Translations under genes and position numbers: made by a program
Notes under the pieces: model-generated
Databases searched by the model: none
Seen by the model: only the letters and a program-made list of their open reading frames with translations
Told to the model about the DNA's origin: nothing
Source of the DNA: Bacillota bacterium
GTDB lineage: Bacteria > Bacillota > Bacilli > Tumebacillales > Effusibacillaceae
Reading direction: 5' to 3'
Assembly: GCA_020059765.1 (NCBI GenBank)
Contig: JAGVBM010000346.1
Coordinates: forward strand, 1 to 36,265
Length of the DNA stretch: 36,265 bases
Shown: in pieces, positions 9,678-18,275 of the stretch
How positions within the stretch are numbered: the stretch's first letter is position 1
How the letters are laid out: the number at the start of each line of letters is the position of its first letter

Positions 9678-10472
9678 TTAAAAATGAAAAACTAGTACAA
9701 ATAAATGATACGCAATCGGAGCGGCAAATAGCAAGCTGTCGAAACGGTCCAACACGCCGCCGTGGCCCGGCAGGATCGAACCGGAATCTTTTACGTCCAG
9801 CGATCGCTTGATGCCCGATTCAACAAAATCTCCGACCTGTCCCGCTACCGAAATGACCACTGATAAAATGATCCATTGGAAAAGGGGATGATCATCGGGA
9901 AGCAGCGCATGAAAAGCGGTTCCCACCAGCATGGCCGCTCCCAATCCGCCAATCGTCCCGGAGACCGTTTTGTTCGGCGAAATAGAAGGCCATATTTTCG
10001 GTCCTTTGACGAACCTCCCGACGAAGTACGCACCGATATCGGTTCCCCAAATCACAAACAAGACGAACAAAAACAAAGGCAATCCGGCTTCCATGCCCCG
10101 CAACTGTACAACATAGTGCAGGGACAGCCCGATGTAAATGCTGCCGACCAAAATGTGGGACATATCTTGAAATGCGTACCGATTTTTCATGACAACCGTC
10201 ATAAACAAAAAGCCGTAGACGATCCACAACAGTGTGGACGATTGAGTCAAGTCCAACCAATCCGTACCATAGACCAACCAGGTTTCCGTCAGCAAAAAGC
10301 CTGCTAGGGAGGGGATTTCGTAATACTTGTAGCCTTTCATATGCAGCAATTCGGAAAAACCGACAATCCCCAACAAGCCGATCAATCCCAGAAACCATGC
10401 ATCGCCCAGATAAACGATCGCCAAAAACGCAGCACCGCCAATGATGCCTGTCAGAACCCTCTGATACAACAT
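9678..10472 (-). CDS. cdsA: Phosphatidate cytidylyltransferase
   Basis: 264 aa polytopic protein; C-terminal signature SDVKDSGSILPGHGGVLDRFDSLLFAAPIAY-like (LDVKDSGSILPGHGGVLDRFDSL). Confidence 0.96.
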   Translation of the reverse strand: MLYQRVLTGIIGGAAFLAIVYLGDAWFLGLIGLLGIVGFSELLHMKGYKYYEIPSLAGFLLTETWLVYGTDWLDLTQSSTLLWIVYGFLFMTVVMKNRYAFQDMSHILVGSIYIGLSLHYVVQLRGMEAGLPLFLFVLFVIWGTDIGAYFVGRFVKGPKIWPSISPNKTVSGTIGGLGAAMLVGTAFHALLPDDHPLFQWIILSVVISVAGQVGDFVESGIKRSLDVKDSGSILPGHGGVLDRFDSLLFAAPIAYHLFVLVFHF

Positions 10473-10486
10473 CTACGGTTCACTCC

Positions 10487-11251
10487 CTACTTCAGTCCGC
10501 CGAAGCGGCGGCCACGTTTTTGGTATGCGCGGATCGCCTCATAAAAGTGTTCCCGTTTAAAATCCGGCCAAAAAATATCCGTGAACCACAATTCCGTATA
10601 AGCGCATTGCCACAACAGAAAATTGCTGAGCCGCAATTCTCCGCTGGTTCGAATCAACAAATCGGGATCCGGGATCCCCTGTGTCATTAACCGGGAGTTG
10701 ATCGCTGATTCATCAATCGATTCCGGATCCAGGAGACCTGCCTTCACGTCTTTTGCAATCGATCGGATTGCGTCAAGAATTTCCGTCCGGCTTCCGTAGT
10801 TTAACGCAATGTTTAATACCATCCCCGTATTGTTTTTCGTTTTCTCGCATGCAGCATTGATCGATGTCTGCGTGTGGCTCGGAAGCGCGTCAAGATCCCC
10901 TAGAATCCGGATCCGGACATTGTTTTTCATCAGCGTTTCCAACTCCAGCAGCAAAAATTCCTGAGGCAGCCGCATCAAAAAATCGACTTCCTGCTCAGGA
11001 CGTTTCCAATTTTCTGTAGAAAATGCGTACAAAGTGAGAATTTGTACGCCGATATCATCGGCAGCCGTCGTAATTTCTTTGACGCTTTCCATCCCGGCCC
11101 GGTGTCCGGCAATCCGCGGCAACCCCCTTTTCTTCGCCCATCGTCCGTTTCCGTCCATAATGACGGCAACATGATAGGGGACCCCTGCAAGATCAGGTTT
11201 GTTGGCATATGTTTTCTTCTGACGCGAAAAGAGTTGTTTTAGTTTGAACAT
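10487..11251 (-). CDS. uppS: Undecaprenyl diphosphate synthase (isoprenyl transferase)
   Basis: 254 aa; HVAVIMDGNGRWAKKRGLPRIAGHRAGMESVKEI, TLYAFSTENWKRP, PDLLIRTSGELRLSNFLLWQ. Confidence 0.97.
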   Translation of the reverse strand: MFKLKQLFSRQKKTYANKPDLAGVPYHVAVIMDGNGRWAKKRGLPRIAGHRAGMESVKEITTAADDIGVQILTLYAFSTENWKRPEQEVDFLMRLPQEFLLLELETLMKNNVRIRILGDLDALPSHTQTSINAACEKTKNNTGMVLNIALNYGSRTEILDAIRSIAKDVKAGLLDPESIDESAINSRLMTQGIPDPDLLIRTSGELRLSNFLLWQCAYTELWFTDIFWPDFKREHFYEAIRAYQKRGRRFGGLK

Positions 11252-11274
11252 TCTCAGTCCCCCGAAATAGAACT

Positions 11275-11296
11275 AACCCCCTTGCAAAAGGGGGTT
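11275..11296 (-). other. Hairpin between frr and uppS (9-bp stem)
   Basis: Palindrome AACCCCCTT-GCAA-AAGGGGGTT in the frr-uppS gap; weak downstream T content on the minus strand (AGTTCTATTTC). Confidence 0.55.
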
Positions 11297-11304
11297 CGAC
11301 GAGG

Positions 11305-11862
11305 TTATACTTCCATGATTTCCTGTTCTTTCGCCGCAAGCAGTTTGTCGATATCCCCGACGTATCGATCGGTTGTTTGCTGAACTTTTTCTTGTGTGCG
11401 ACGGCTTTCATCCTCAGAAATATCTCCGGACTTCTCCATCTTTTTGATGTCTTCATTGATGTCCCGCCGAATGTTTCGCACGGCTACCCGCGATTCTTCC
11501 GCCATCTTCTTGGCCATTTTGACCAATTCCTGACGCCGTTGTTCCGTCAGAGAAGGAATCGCGATGCGGATGACACTGCCGTCATTGGTAGGCGTCAGTC
11601 CCAAGTCGGATTTCATGATCGCTTTCTCAATTTCCGCCAACGCACTCTTGTCCCAAGGAGTGATGACCAGCAAGCGGGGTTCAGGAGCGGTGACATTTGC
11701 CAATTGATTGATCGGCATTGCAGATCCGTAATATTCCACCTGCACCTTGTCAAGCAGCGCCGTGTTGGCGCGGCCCGCTCGCAAGGTGGCGAAATCCTTT
11801 TTCAAGTTGGCGATTGCTTTGTCCATGCGTTCATCCATTTGCTTCAAAAGATCATTCACCAT
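11305..11862 (-). CDS. frr: Ribosome recycling factor
   Basis: [65 protein letters not shown]; start at 11862 with AGAGGTGA SD preferred over the track start at 11874; overlaps the pyrH stop. Confidence 0.96.
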   Translation of the reverse strand: MVNDLLKQMDERMDKAIANLKKDFATLRAGRANTALLDKVQVEYYGSAMPINQLANVTAPEPRLLVITPWDKSALAEIEKAIMKSDLGLTPTNDGSVIRIAIPSLTEQRRQELVKMAKKMAEESRVAVRNIRRDINEDIKKMEKSGDISEDESRRTQEKVQQTTDRYVGDIDKLLAAKEQEIMEV

Positions 11863-12592
11863 TTTTGAGTTCACCTCTCACGATCGTTCCGATATGTTCA
11901 CCGAGAATCACGCGCTTGATGTTGCCTTCTTCCGTAATATTGAAAACAATGATCGTCATGTTATTGTCCATGCAAAGTGAAATCGCAGTCGAATCCATGA
12001 CGCCCAGTCCTTGGTTCAATACTTCCAGATACGACAGTTCACTGTACTTCGTCGCAGCCGGATTGTACTTGGGATCGGCATTGTATACACCGTCCACTCC
12101 ATTTTTCGCCATCAGGATGACATCCGCTTCAATTTCTGCCGCCCGCAATGCCGCGGTTGTATCGGTTGAAAAATAAGGATTGCCGGTGCCTGCCGCAAAG
12201 ATGACGACCCGTTTTTTTTCCAAATGGCGAATCGCTCGTCTGCGAATGTAGGGTTCCGCGACTTGGCGCATTTCAATTGAAGTCTGAACGCGAGTTTGCA
12301 CTTGAATTTGCTCGAGAGCATCCTGCAGGGCAAGGGCATTCAGGACGGTCGCCAGCATGCCCATATAGTCAGCCGTAGCGCGATCCATCCCCTGCGCGCT
12401 TCCCGACACACCGCGCCAGATGTTGCCGCCTCCGACTACCACGACAACTTCTGTGCCCAGTTCCACAATTTCTTTGATCTGGGAGGCGACAGATGCAATA
12501 ATCGCTGCATCAATCCCATATCCAGCCGAACCCGCCAGTGCTTCACCACTTAACTTTAGAACCACCCGTTTGTATTTGGGTTGAAGCATCAT
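11852..12592 (-). CDS. pyrH: UMP kinase
   Basis: 246 aa; [14 protein letters not shown]...[13 protein letters not shown]...[26 protein letters not shown]; alternative start at 12589. Confidence 0.97.
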   Translation of the reverse strand: MMLQPKYKRVVLKLSGEALAGSAGYGIDAAIIASVASQIKEIVELGTEVVVVVGGGNIWRGVSGSAQGMDRATADYMGMLATVLNALALQDALEQIQVQTRVQTSIEMRQVAEPYIRRRAIRHLEKKRVVIFAAGTGNPYFSTDTTAALRAAEIEADVILMAKNGVDGVYNADPKYNPAATKYSELSYLEVLNQGLGVMDSTAISLCMDNNMTIIVFNITEEGNIKRVILGEHIGTIVRGELKNGE

Positions 12593-12653
12593 TCATCCTC
12601 CACTTCACTTAATTCTACGAAATTGCGTTCCACTCCTTCATCAAGCTTGAAAA

Positions 12654-12679
12654 TAGGGAACACCCCGTTGTGTTCCCTA
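12654..12679 (-). terminator. Rho-independent terminator-like hairpin after tsf
   Basis: Minus strand TAGGGAACAC-AACGGG-GTGTTCCCTA-TTTTC: 10-bp stem plus short T-tract. Confidence 0.75.
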
Positions 12680-12691
12680 AATTCTCATGAT

Positions 12692-12711
12692 GTTCGAAAG
12701 CAGTATCGAAC
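12692..12711 (-). other. Small hairpin between the tsf stop and its terminator
   Basis: GTTCGA (12692-12697) / TCGAAC (12706-12711), 8-nt loop. Confidence 0.4.
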
Positions 12712-12721
12712 CGTTGTGAAA

Positions 12722-13372
12722 TTAAATCTTTGCCTGAGCCATAACTTCTTCGACGAAGTTGTCTTGTTTTTTCTCAAGTCCTTCTCCCATTTCAAACCGC
12801 ACAAACCGACGAACCGAAATGTTTTCGCCGATCTTTGCAACTTTTTCGTTCACGAGATCCGTGATCGTTTGGTCAGGGTTCTTTACAAACTCTTGTTCCA
12901 ACAGGCAAATATCCTTATAGAACTTGTCGATCCGACCTTCCACAATCTTGCCGACGATATGTTCCGGTTTGCCTTCATTCAAGGTTTGCGCACGAAGAAT
13001 TTCTTTTTCTTTTTCCACAACTTCCGCCGGAACCTCTTCCCGACGCACGTATAAAGGTTTGGCCGCTGCAATATGCATGGCAATGTCTTTCACGAAGCTG
13101 CGGAATTCTTCCGTCTTGGCTACAAAGTCCGTTTCGCAGTTGACTTCAATCAGCACGCCGATTTTTCCACCCATATGAATGTAGGACTCGACGACACCTT
13201 CCGCTGCAATTCGTCCCGACTTTTTCGCGGCGGCAGCCAAGCCTCTTTCCCGCAAAATTTCAATTGCTTTTTCCATGTCGCCGTTCGCTTCCGTAAGAGC
13301 CTTCTTGCAATCCATCATGCCCGCGCCTGTTCTTTCGCGCAGAACTTTCACGTCATTTGCTGAAACGCTCAT
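12722..13372 (-). CDS. tsf: Elongation factor Ts (short form)
   Basis: 216 aa; [37 protein letters not shown]...[15 protein letters not shown]. Confidence 0.97.
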   Translation of the reverse strand: MSVSANDVKVLRERTGAGMMDCKKALTEANGDMEKAIEILRERGLAAAAKKSGRIAAEGVVESYIHMGGKIGVLIEVNCETDFVAKTEEFRSFVKDIAMHIAAAKPLYVRREEVPAEVVEKEKEILRAQTLNEGKPEHIVGKIVEGRIDKFYKDICLLEQEFVKNPDQTITDLVNEKVAKIGENISVRRFVRFEMGEGLEKKQDNFVEEVMAQAKI

Positions 13373-13410
13373 TTCAAAGCCCTCCTTATGTATCGATCAA
13401 ATCTTCGAAG

Positions 13411-13447
13411 AAAAAGGGTGCGAGGGTCGTCCAACCCTACCGCACCC
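13411..13447 (-). terminator. Terminator/attenuator-like hairpin in the rpsB-tsf gap
   Basis: Minus strand GGGTGCG-gt-AGGGT-tggacg-ACCCT-CGCACCC-TTTTTC: 7 bp + 5 bp stem with a 2-nt bulge and a T-tract. Confidence 0.7.
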
Positions 13448-13457
13448 CTCAAACAAA

Positions 13458-14174
13458 TTACTCGGCAAGTTGTTCTTCTTGCTCTTCCACTGTGCCTTGC
13501 ACACCTTCCATAATTGCATCGGCAATTTTGGCGGTCAGCAGTTTTACGGCACGAATGGCGTCATCGTTACCCGGAATCACATAATCGATTTCATCCGGAT
13601 CACAGTTGGTATCGACAATTCCGACGATCGGAATTCCTAATTTACGAGCTTCCGCAACCGCAATCCGCTCTTTCCGCGGATCGACGATAAAGAGAGCGCC
13701 GGGCAGACTTTTCATGCCTTTGATGCCGCCGAGAAACTTTTCAAGGCGGTCCATTTCTTTGTGAAGCTGAATCACTTCTTTCTTCGGAAGCACGTCAAAT
13801 GTGCCGTCTTCCTGCATCCGCTCAAGCTCGTGCAATCGCTCAATCCGTTTGCGGATGGTGCCAAAGTTGGTCAAGGTACCGCCCAACCAACGTTGATTGA
13901 CATAGTACATGCCGCTGCGCTCCGCCTCTTCCTTGACGGAATCTTGCGCTTGTTTTTTGGTTCCGACAAAAAGCATCGTTTTGCCTTCCCCAGCCAGATC
14001 ACGCACAAAATTGTACGCTTCCTCGACTTTCTTTACGGTTTTTTGCAGGTCAATGATATAAATACCGTTACGTTCGGTGAAGATGTAGCGAGACATTTTC
14101 GGGTTCCAGCGACGGGTCTGATGACCGAAGTGAACACCGGCCTCCAAGAGTTGTTTCATGGAGATGATCGCCAT
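13458..14174 (-). CDS. rpsB: 30S ribosomal protein S2
   Basis: 238 aa; [46 protein letters not shown]. Confidence 0.98.
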   Translation of the reverse strand: MAIISMKQLLEAGVHFGHQTRRWNPKMSRYIFTERNGIYIIDLQKTVKKVEEAYNFVRDLAGEGKTMLFVGTKKQAQDSVKEEAERSGMYYVNQRWLGGTLTNFGTIRKRIERLHELERMQEDGTFDVLPKKEVIQLHKEMDRLEKFLGGIKGMKSLPGALFIVDPRKERIAVAEARKLGIPIVGIVDTNCDPDEIDYVIPGNDDAIRAVKLLTAKIADAIMEGVQGTVEEQEEQLAE

Positions 14175-14237
14175 ATCTTACACCTCCTCTCATAGGTTTT
14201 TTCCCTCCGCTGCCGTCATTCCGCATCAAAACAGCAC

Positions 14238-14269
14238 GTGAAGCAAGCCGCTCTTGCGGATGTCTTCAC
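14238..14269 (-). ncRNA. Candidate structured 5' leader element of rpsB
   Basis: Minus strand GTGAAG-acat-CCGC-aaga-GCGG-cttg-CTTCAC: two stems separated by a symmetric 4x4 internal loop, between the candidate promoter and the rpsB SD. Confidence 0.45.
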
Positions 14270-14322
14270 TGTGGCGCACCTTTGAAACGGTCCGCGCAGC
14301 GTGTGTAGTCACACCATGTGAT

Positions 14323-14352
14323 ACTATACCACAGCGAACAATCCCAATGCAA
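14323..14352 (-). promoter_or_regulatory. Candidate sigma-A promoter for rpsB-tsf
   Basis: Minus strand TTGCAT (14347-14352), 18 bp, TATAGT (14323-14328). Confidence 0.6.
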
Positions 14353-14402
14353 GAAAAACGTCAACCATAAGGGATTGAACTGCCTTTGCAGCGAAAGCTG
14401 CT

Positions 14403-14849
14403 TCAGCGCGATTGATCGCTCGTGATCAGCCGCAAAATCACGACATGATCTCCGTTTATCGGCAGTTCGTAGGTTCCGATGCGGATGTTTTTCGACTGAT
14501 CCCCGGCAGTCGCCAAAAAAGCGGTCACATCCGTAATTGCGCCTTTTTGCTTTAGCAGTTCGGCAATCTCCTGCGCCTGCATTCCGTCTGTAATGGTCAC
14601 AGAAACTGTCTTTTTAGGCTGAAGTTGTGGTGCAGGCGGTTGATCAGGTTGGATAGGATTCTTTTCGGCGGGAGCAGAGGTATCCCCAACCGTCAATTGT
14701 TTCTCGGAGACCGAGCCGTCAGAGCGAGGAAAAAGCAAGCTTTGCGGGGAGCCGGAGTCGGCATCGATAAGCTCCGCCGCCCCGAAAATGATGGCCGCCA
14801 GAATCAAGCCGGTGCCAAGGCCGTATAAAAAGTTCTGATTCCATCTCAT
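14403..14849 (-). CDS. Short membrane-anchored protein resembling the N-terminal part of MltG/YceG; no catalytic domain
   Basis: 148 aa; N-terminal TM (FLYGLGTGLILAAIIFGAAELI), Pro-rich linker, then VSVTITDGMQAQEIAELLKQKGAITDVTAFLATA...IRIGTYELP, like the LysM-like part of YceG. Confidence 0.6.
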   Translation of the reverse strand: MRWNQNFLYGLGTGLILAAIIFGAAELIDADSGSPQSLLFPRSDGSVSEKQLTVGDTSAPAEKNPIQPDQPPAPQLQPKKTVSVTITDGMQAQEIAELLKQKGAITDVTAFLATAGDQSKNIRIGTYELPINGDHVVILRLITSDQSR

Positions 14850-15289
14850 AGCGAATTCCCCTGTTTGACCATGTTCAATACCATTTGAATTTCCCCGATC
14901 CCAATACCTGTTTCTTTTGCAATTTGTTCCGGCGTACGCCCCTCACGCTCCATGGCTACTACTCGGCTGTAATGTTCATTGAAAATCAATGCCGGACCGA
15001 CTTCCTCCCCGGACAAACCCGGTTTTTCCTCCGCCGCTTTCAGCAATTGGCCAATTCGCCCCTCCAACGCTTCGATTCGCTTGCGGTTCGAATCCGTTTC
15101 CCGGTTGAGTTCCTCTTTCAGTTGTTTGATCGTTGCCAGCAGCGACTCGTTTTCCTGATCGAATTCATCCATAAAAGCCTGAATCGTGTTTTCCAGTTCT
15201 CTGTCCGGCACCGTATCCGATTTCATTCGGGTCGCTGCGAACAGAATCGTTCCGATGCCGAGCACCATTACAAAAAGAAATAATTGCAC
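14846..15289 (-). CDS. SwrB/YlxL-like (DUF6115-type) protein: TM, coiled coil, C-terminal HTH-like segment
   Basis: GTG at 15289 with SD GGAGGAATATCG; one TM, charged coiled coil, C-terminal REGRTPEQIAKETGIGIGEIQMVLNMVKQ; syntenic with swrB between sigD and rpsB in B. subtilis. The track start at 15322 is probably too far upstream. Confidence 0.6.
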   Translation of the reverse strand: MQLFLFVMVLGIGTILFAATRMKSDTVPDRELENTIQAFMDEFDQENESLLATIKQLKEELNRETDSNRKRIEALEGRIGQLLKAAEEKPGLSGEEVGPALIFNEHYSRVVAMEREGRTPEQIAKETGIGIGEIQMVLNMVKQGNSL

Positions 15290-15341
15290 CGATATTCCTC
15301 CCGAAGCTGATGGTATCGCCAATCAGGCATTGTTTCACCCT

Positions 15342-15656
15342 TTACAGCCGTATGTCGATATGTTTGCCCTTAAAGGGATGCAGCGGATCCGTCTGCAAGT
15401 TGTCCCGTCGCTTCTGTTCGCGTTTGTGCTGCTGGTTCTCCCCATGGGTATCCGAAGATTCTTTCCGCTCATGGGAGACGGATCTGTTTTCATCCGTCCG
15501 GTTCGTTCGATTCAAATCCCGTTCCAGTTTCGTTTGCATCGCTTGTTCAAATGTCGATTGGTGATGCGCATGCTGCTGCTGCATGATTTGTTGCACCCTG
15601 CCGATTTCGGTTACTTTCGGCAATGCGACTTGAAGTTCGATGTTGCGGTACGACAT
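15342..15656 (-). CDS. Small hydrophilic Q/H-rich protein of unknown function
   Basis: 104 aa; MSYRNIELQVALPKVTEIGRVQQIMQQQHAHHQSTFEQAMQ...; starts near the end of the fapA-like gene in the same direction. Confidence 0.6.
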   Translation of the reverse strand: MSYRNIELQVALPKVTEIGRVQQIMQQQHAHHQSTFEQAMQTKLERDLNRTNRTDENRSVSHERKESSDTHGENQQHKREQKRRDNLQTDPLHPFKGKHIDIRL

Positions 15657-15707
15657 TCCCGCTCACCTCTTCGTTTCTGAATCGCTCAATTGCAAAACGT
15701 TGACGGC

Positions 15708-17126
15708 TTACAACGGAACCGGATGCACCTCGGCATCTCTGATTACAAACGCAACATGGGAAAGAGCGTCACGTACATAAAACACATAATTGCTGATCGT
15801 CACCTTGACGCCGGGATGGACTGTTTCATGCACGCTGACGCGGGCGCTTTTCACATCCTGCATCACGACTTCAATTTCGGAGCGCCGCATGAGCAATTCT
15901 TCTTCCTCCACTTTGAAATGTTCATAGGTGAGGGTCAATTTTTGCAGCATCGCCGCTTTGTCAGGCGGCAGCGATCCCGACGCACCGGCCATATTATCCA
16001 ATAAGGCAATCGCCTTCTGCGTCTTGTCGATATTTTTATGCAACTCTTTAAATGACTCTTGCAGCGCATTGATCTCGGAACGAAGGTGCGGATGAACCCC
16101 CACTTCCACTTCAGTCGGAGCCGCCATCGGCGAACCGAGAACCCGGGTGATGACTTCTTCACCCGCTCGAACAATGCCGCCGACAATCACGGCCCGTCGT
16201 CCTTCCATCACCACTTTAGAGCCAGCACTCACCTGACTGTGCATCACACTCTCTCCGACAAAACAACTCCCGCCCACATCGACCGCTGCGTTTTGAATAA
16301 AGGGAGTTCGCAGGTTGCCGCCGGCACGGATAATGCCTTTATTGCGGCCCTGCACGCCGCCGCGGATAATGATGCTTCCCCCTGCTTCAATCCACGCCGC
16401 ATCCACATATCCTTGTATTTCAATGTCACCTTCCGCCTTCAGCTTGAATCCCGGTTGTACATTCCCCTGAACACGAATCGAACCGGGGAATTCAATATTT
16501 CCCACGGAGAAATCCACGTCTTTTTGGACGATAAACTCTTTAAATACGTGGACTTTGTTTTCTTTTGCGGAATACACCACATGCCCTTCCGCTTCTGCCA
16601 CAAGTACGCATCCATCCTGCTCCACCACTGTGTTGCGGCCTTGCGGCAGTCGATAATCCCGTCCCTTTTTCCCGGGGATGAGCTGGCCGTTCACAGCCAT
16701 TCCGTCAACTCCGTCCGTCGGCGGAACACGCACTGCCAATATATCACCCGCCTTGACCAGCATGACGGAACCCATGTCAAAAAAATCAACCCGACCGTTT
16801 TCCAACACACGAGGTTTTTTTTCAAAGTTTTCATCCACTTGCAGTTCGATTCTGGCATCTTCGCCCGCAATCGATGGTTTGCCGTTGGCAATGACCAACC
16901 TTTCGTTCACGTATATTTCCGGACTCAGCACGATCTGCTGGCAGAGAATCGTATTCACGCCGAACTGAATCCCTGAGAATCGCAAAAAATCAAGCAGTCC
17001 CTGCAGACTCAGCACCAGTCCTTCAGGGGGAGCATGATGAATGACCAAGCTGCCGACCAGTCCGCCGTCTTCTATATTTGCCTTGGAGCTTTTTACCCAC
17101 CAGCTTTTCTCATCCATGGGTTCCAT
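15708..17126 (-). CDS. FapA family (DUF342) polymer-forming protein
   Basis: 472 aa; repeated beta-helix-like stretch (VGNIEFPGSIRVQGNVQPGFKLKAEGDIEIQGYVDAAWIEAGGSIIIRGGVQGRNKGIIRAGGNL) with C-terminal coiled coil; adjacent to sigD. Confidence 0.85.
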   Translation of the reverse strand: MEPMDEKSWWVKSSKANIEDGGLVGSLVIHHAPPEGLVLSLQGLLDFLRFSGIQFGVNTILCQQIVLSPEIYVNERLVIANGKPSIAGEDARIELQVDENFEKKPRVLENGRVDFFDMGSVMLVKAGDILAVRVPPTDGVDGMAVNGQLIPGKKGRDYRLPQGRNTVVEQDGCVLVAEAEGHVVYSAKENKVHVFKEFIVQKDVDFSVGNIEFPGSIRVQGNVQPGFKLKAEGDIEIQGYVDAAWIEAGGSIIIRGGVQGRNKGIIRAGGNLRTPFIQNAAVDVGGSCFVGESVMHSQVSAGSKVVMEGRRAVIVGGIVRAGEEVITRVLGSPMAAPTEVEVGVHPHLRSEINALQESFKELHKNIDKTQKAIALLDNMAGASGSLPPDKAAMLQKLTLTYEHFKVEEEELLMRRSEIEVVMQDVKSARVSVHETVHPGVKVTISNYVFYVRDALSHVAFVIRDAEVHPVPL

Positions 17127-17148
17127 ACCCTCGCCCCCAATTCAATAT

Positions 17149-17853
17149 TTATCTAAAATCTTGTCTGCGACGGCTCAGGGCGCCGCGAAGTCTCGATATC
17201 GCTTTCGTATGTAGCTGTGACACGCGGGCAGCAGTGACTTCCAAAATTTCGGAAATTTCCTTAATGGACAATTCTTCATAATAATACAACGCCACCACCA
17301 ACTTTTCCTTCTCGGGCAATTTGGCAATTGCTGTTTCAAGAACCGTCTTCAGTTCATCCCTGGTAATATGGGAAACGGGATCCTGGACTTTGGGATCGGC
17401 CAAAATGTCCAACAACCTCTGGTCTTCACCAAAATCATGCAACGATTCTTCCAACGACGAAAGGGAGCCCATCGCAATTTGTGTCAGCCGTTTTTGCAAT
17501 TCTGCGGGAGTTATTTCCAAATAGACAGCAATTTCTTCATCGGTCGCCGAACGTTTCATTTCGAACTCCACCGCACCGTAGGCTTGTTCTATTTGTTTTG
17601 CCCATTGCCGGACTTGCCGGGGTACCCAATCCATCTCCCGCAACCCGTCCAACACCGCCCCGCGAATCCTCCAGGTTGCAAAAGTTTCAAATTTGACGCC
17701 TTTTTCCGGTTCAAACCGTTCAATCGAGTTCAGCAAACCGATTGTTCCCATACTGAACAAATCGTCTTTCGAGATGTGCGCAGGCAACCCTTTTGCCAAA
17801 CGGTTCACCACTTGTTGAACGAGAGGCAAATACTGTTCGATCATCTCGTTCAT
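17149..17853 (-). CDS. sigD: RNA polymerase sigma factor SigD/FliA (sigma-28)
   Basis: 234 aa; region 2 (DLFSMGTIGLLNSIERFEPEKGVKFETFATWRIRGAVLDGLREMDWVPRQVR) and region 4 (KEISEILEVTAARVSQLHTKAISRLR). Confidence 0.96.
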   Translation of the reverse strand: MNEMIEQYLPLVQQVVNRLAKGLPAHISKDDLFSMGTIGLLNSIERFEPEKGVKFETFATWRIRGAVLDGLREMDWVPRQVRQWAKQIEQAYGAVEFEMKRSATDEEIAVYLEITPAELQKRLTQIAMGSLSSLEESLHDFGEDQRLLDILADPKVQDPVSHITRDELKTVLETAIAKLPEKEKLVVALYYYEELSIKEISEILEVTAARVSQLHTKAISRLRGALSRRRQDFR

Positions 17854-17867
17854 GTGCTACACCTCCG

Positions 17868-18275
17868 TTACTGTTGAATGGTACGAATGGCATCCACAAA
17901 ATTTTGGACTTGTGTATCGTCCAGCGATTCGCCGGGCTTTTGCAACCCCCAGGGCTGAAAATCACTCGCAACAGGTGGTGAGCCGGGTGACTCAGCAGGC
18001 AAAGAAACGTCAAAATGGGTTCCCGATTCTCCGGAAACGACTGCTTGATCAGCAGTTGCACTCGACAATTCGGACGGTGGACTGACAAACGTCAAAACCC
18101 ATACCCGTATTAGGGCGATTGCAAGCCACATGACAGCAAAACCGAACAGACCTCGTTTAATGCTTGTTTCCATCAGATTTCCCGCGAGCAAACTGAACAG
18201 CATGCCAAATCCAAACCCTCCGGCACCCGTCAGCCAAAACCAACGTTTGGACAACAGTTGTTTCAATTCGTTCAT
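17868..18275 (-). CDS. Hypothetical small membrane protein (two predicted TM segments, disordered C-terminus)
   Basis: 135 aa; start overlaps the cheD stop (ATGA); hydrophobic FWLTGAGGFGFGMLFSLLAG and GLFGFAVMWLAIALIRVWVLTFV. Confidence 0.7.
   Translation of the reverse strand: MNELKQLLSKRWFWLTGAGGFGFGMLFSLLAGNLMETSIKRGLFGFAVMWLAIALIRVWVLTFVSPPSELSSATADQAVVSGESGTHFDVSLPAESPGSPPVASDFQPWGLQKPGESLDDTQVQNFVDAIRTIQQ

Noticed and set aside
12722-13372. Short EF-Ts (216 aa) as a truncated gene
   Set aside because: EF-Ts length varies in Firmicutes, and this protein ends naturally with an intact core; I consider it a known short form.
14388-14401. GCAGC-GAAA-GCTGC hairpin after the MltG-like gene as a terminator
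   Set aside because: Only a 5-bp stem and no U-tract on the minus strand (followed by AAAGGCAG).
16059-16976. 305-aa plus-strand ORF inside the fapA-like gene
   Set aside because: Antisense shadow; His/Phe/Arg-rich composition without a domain.
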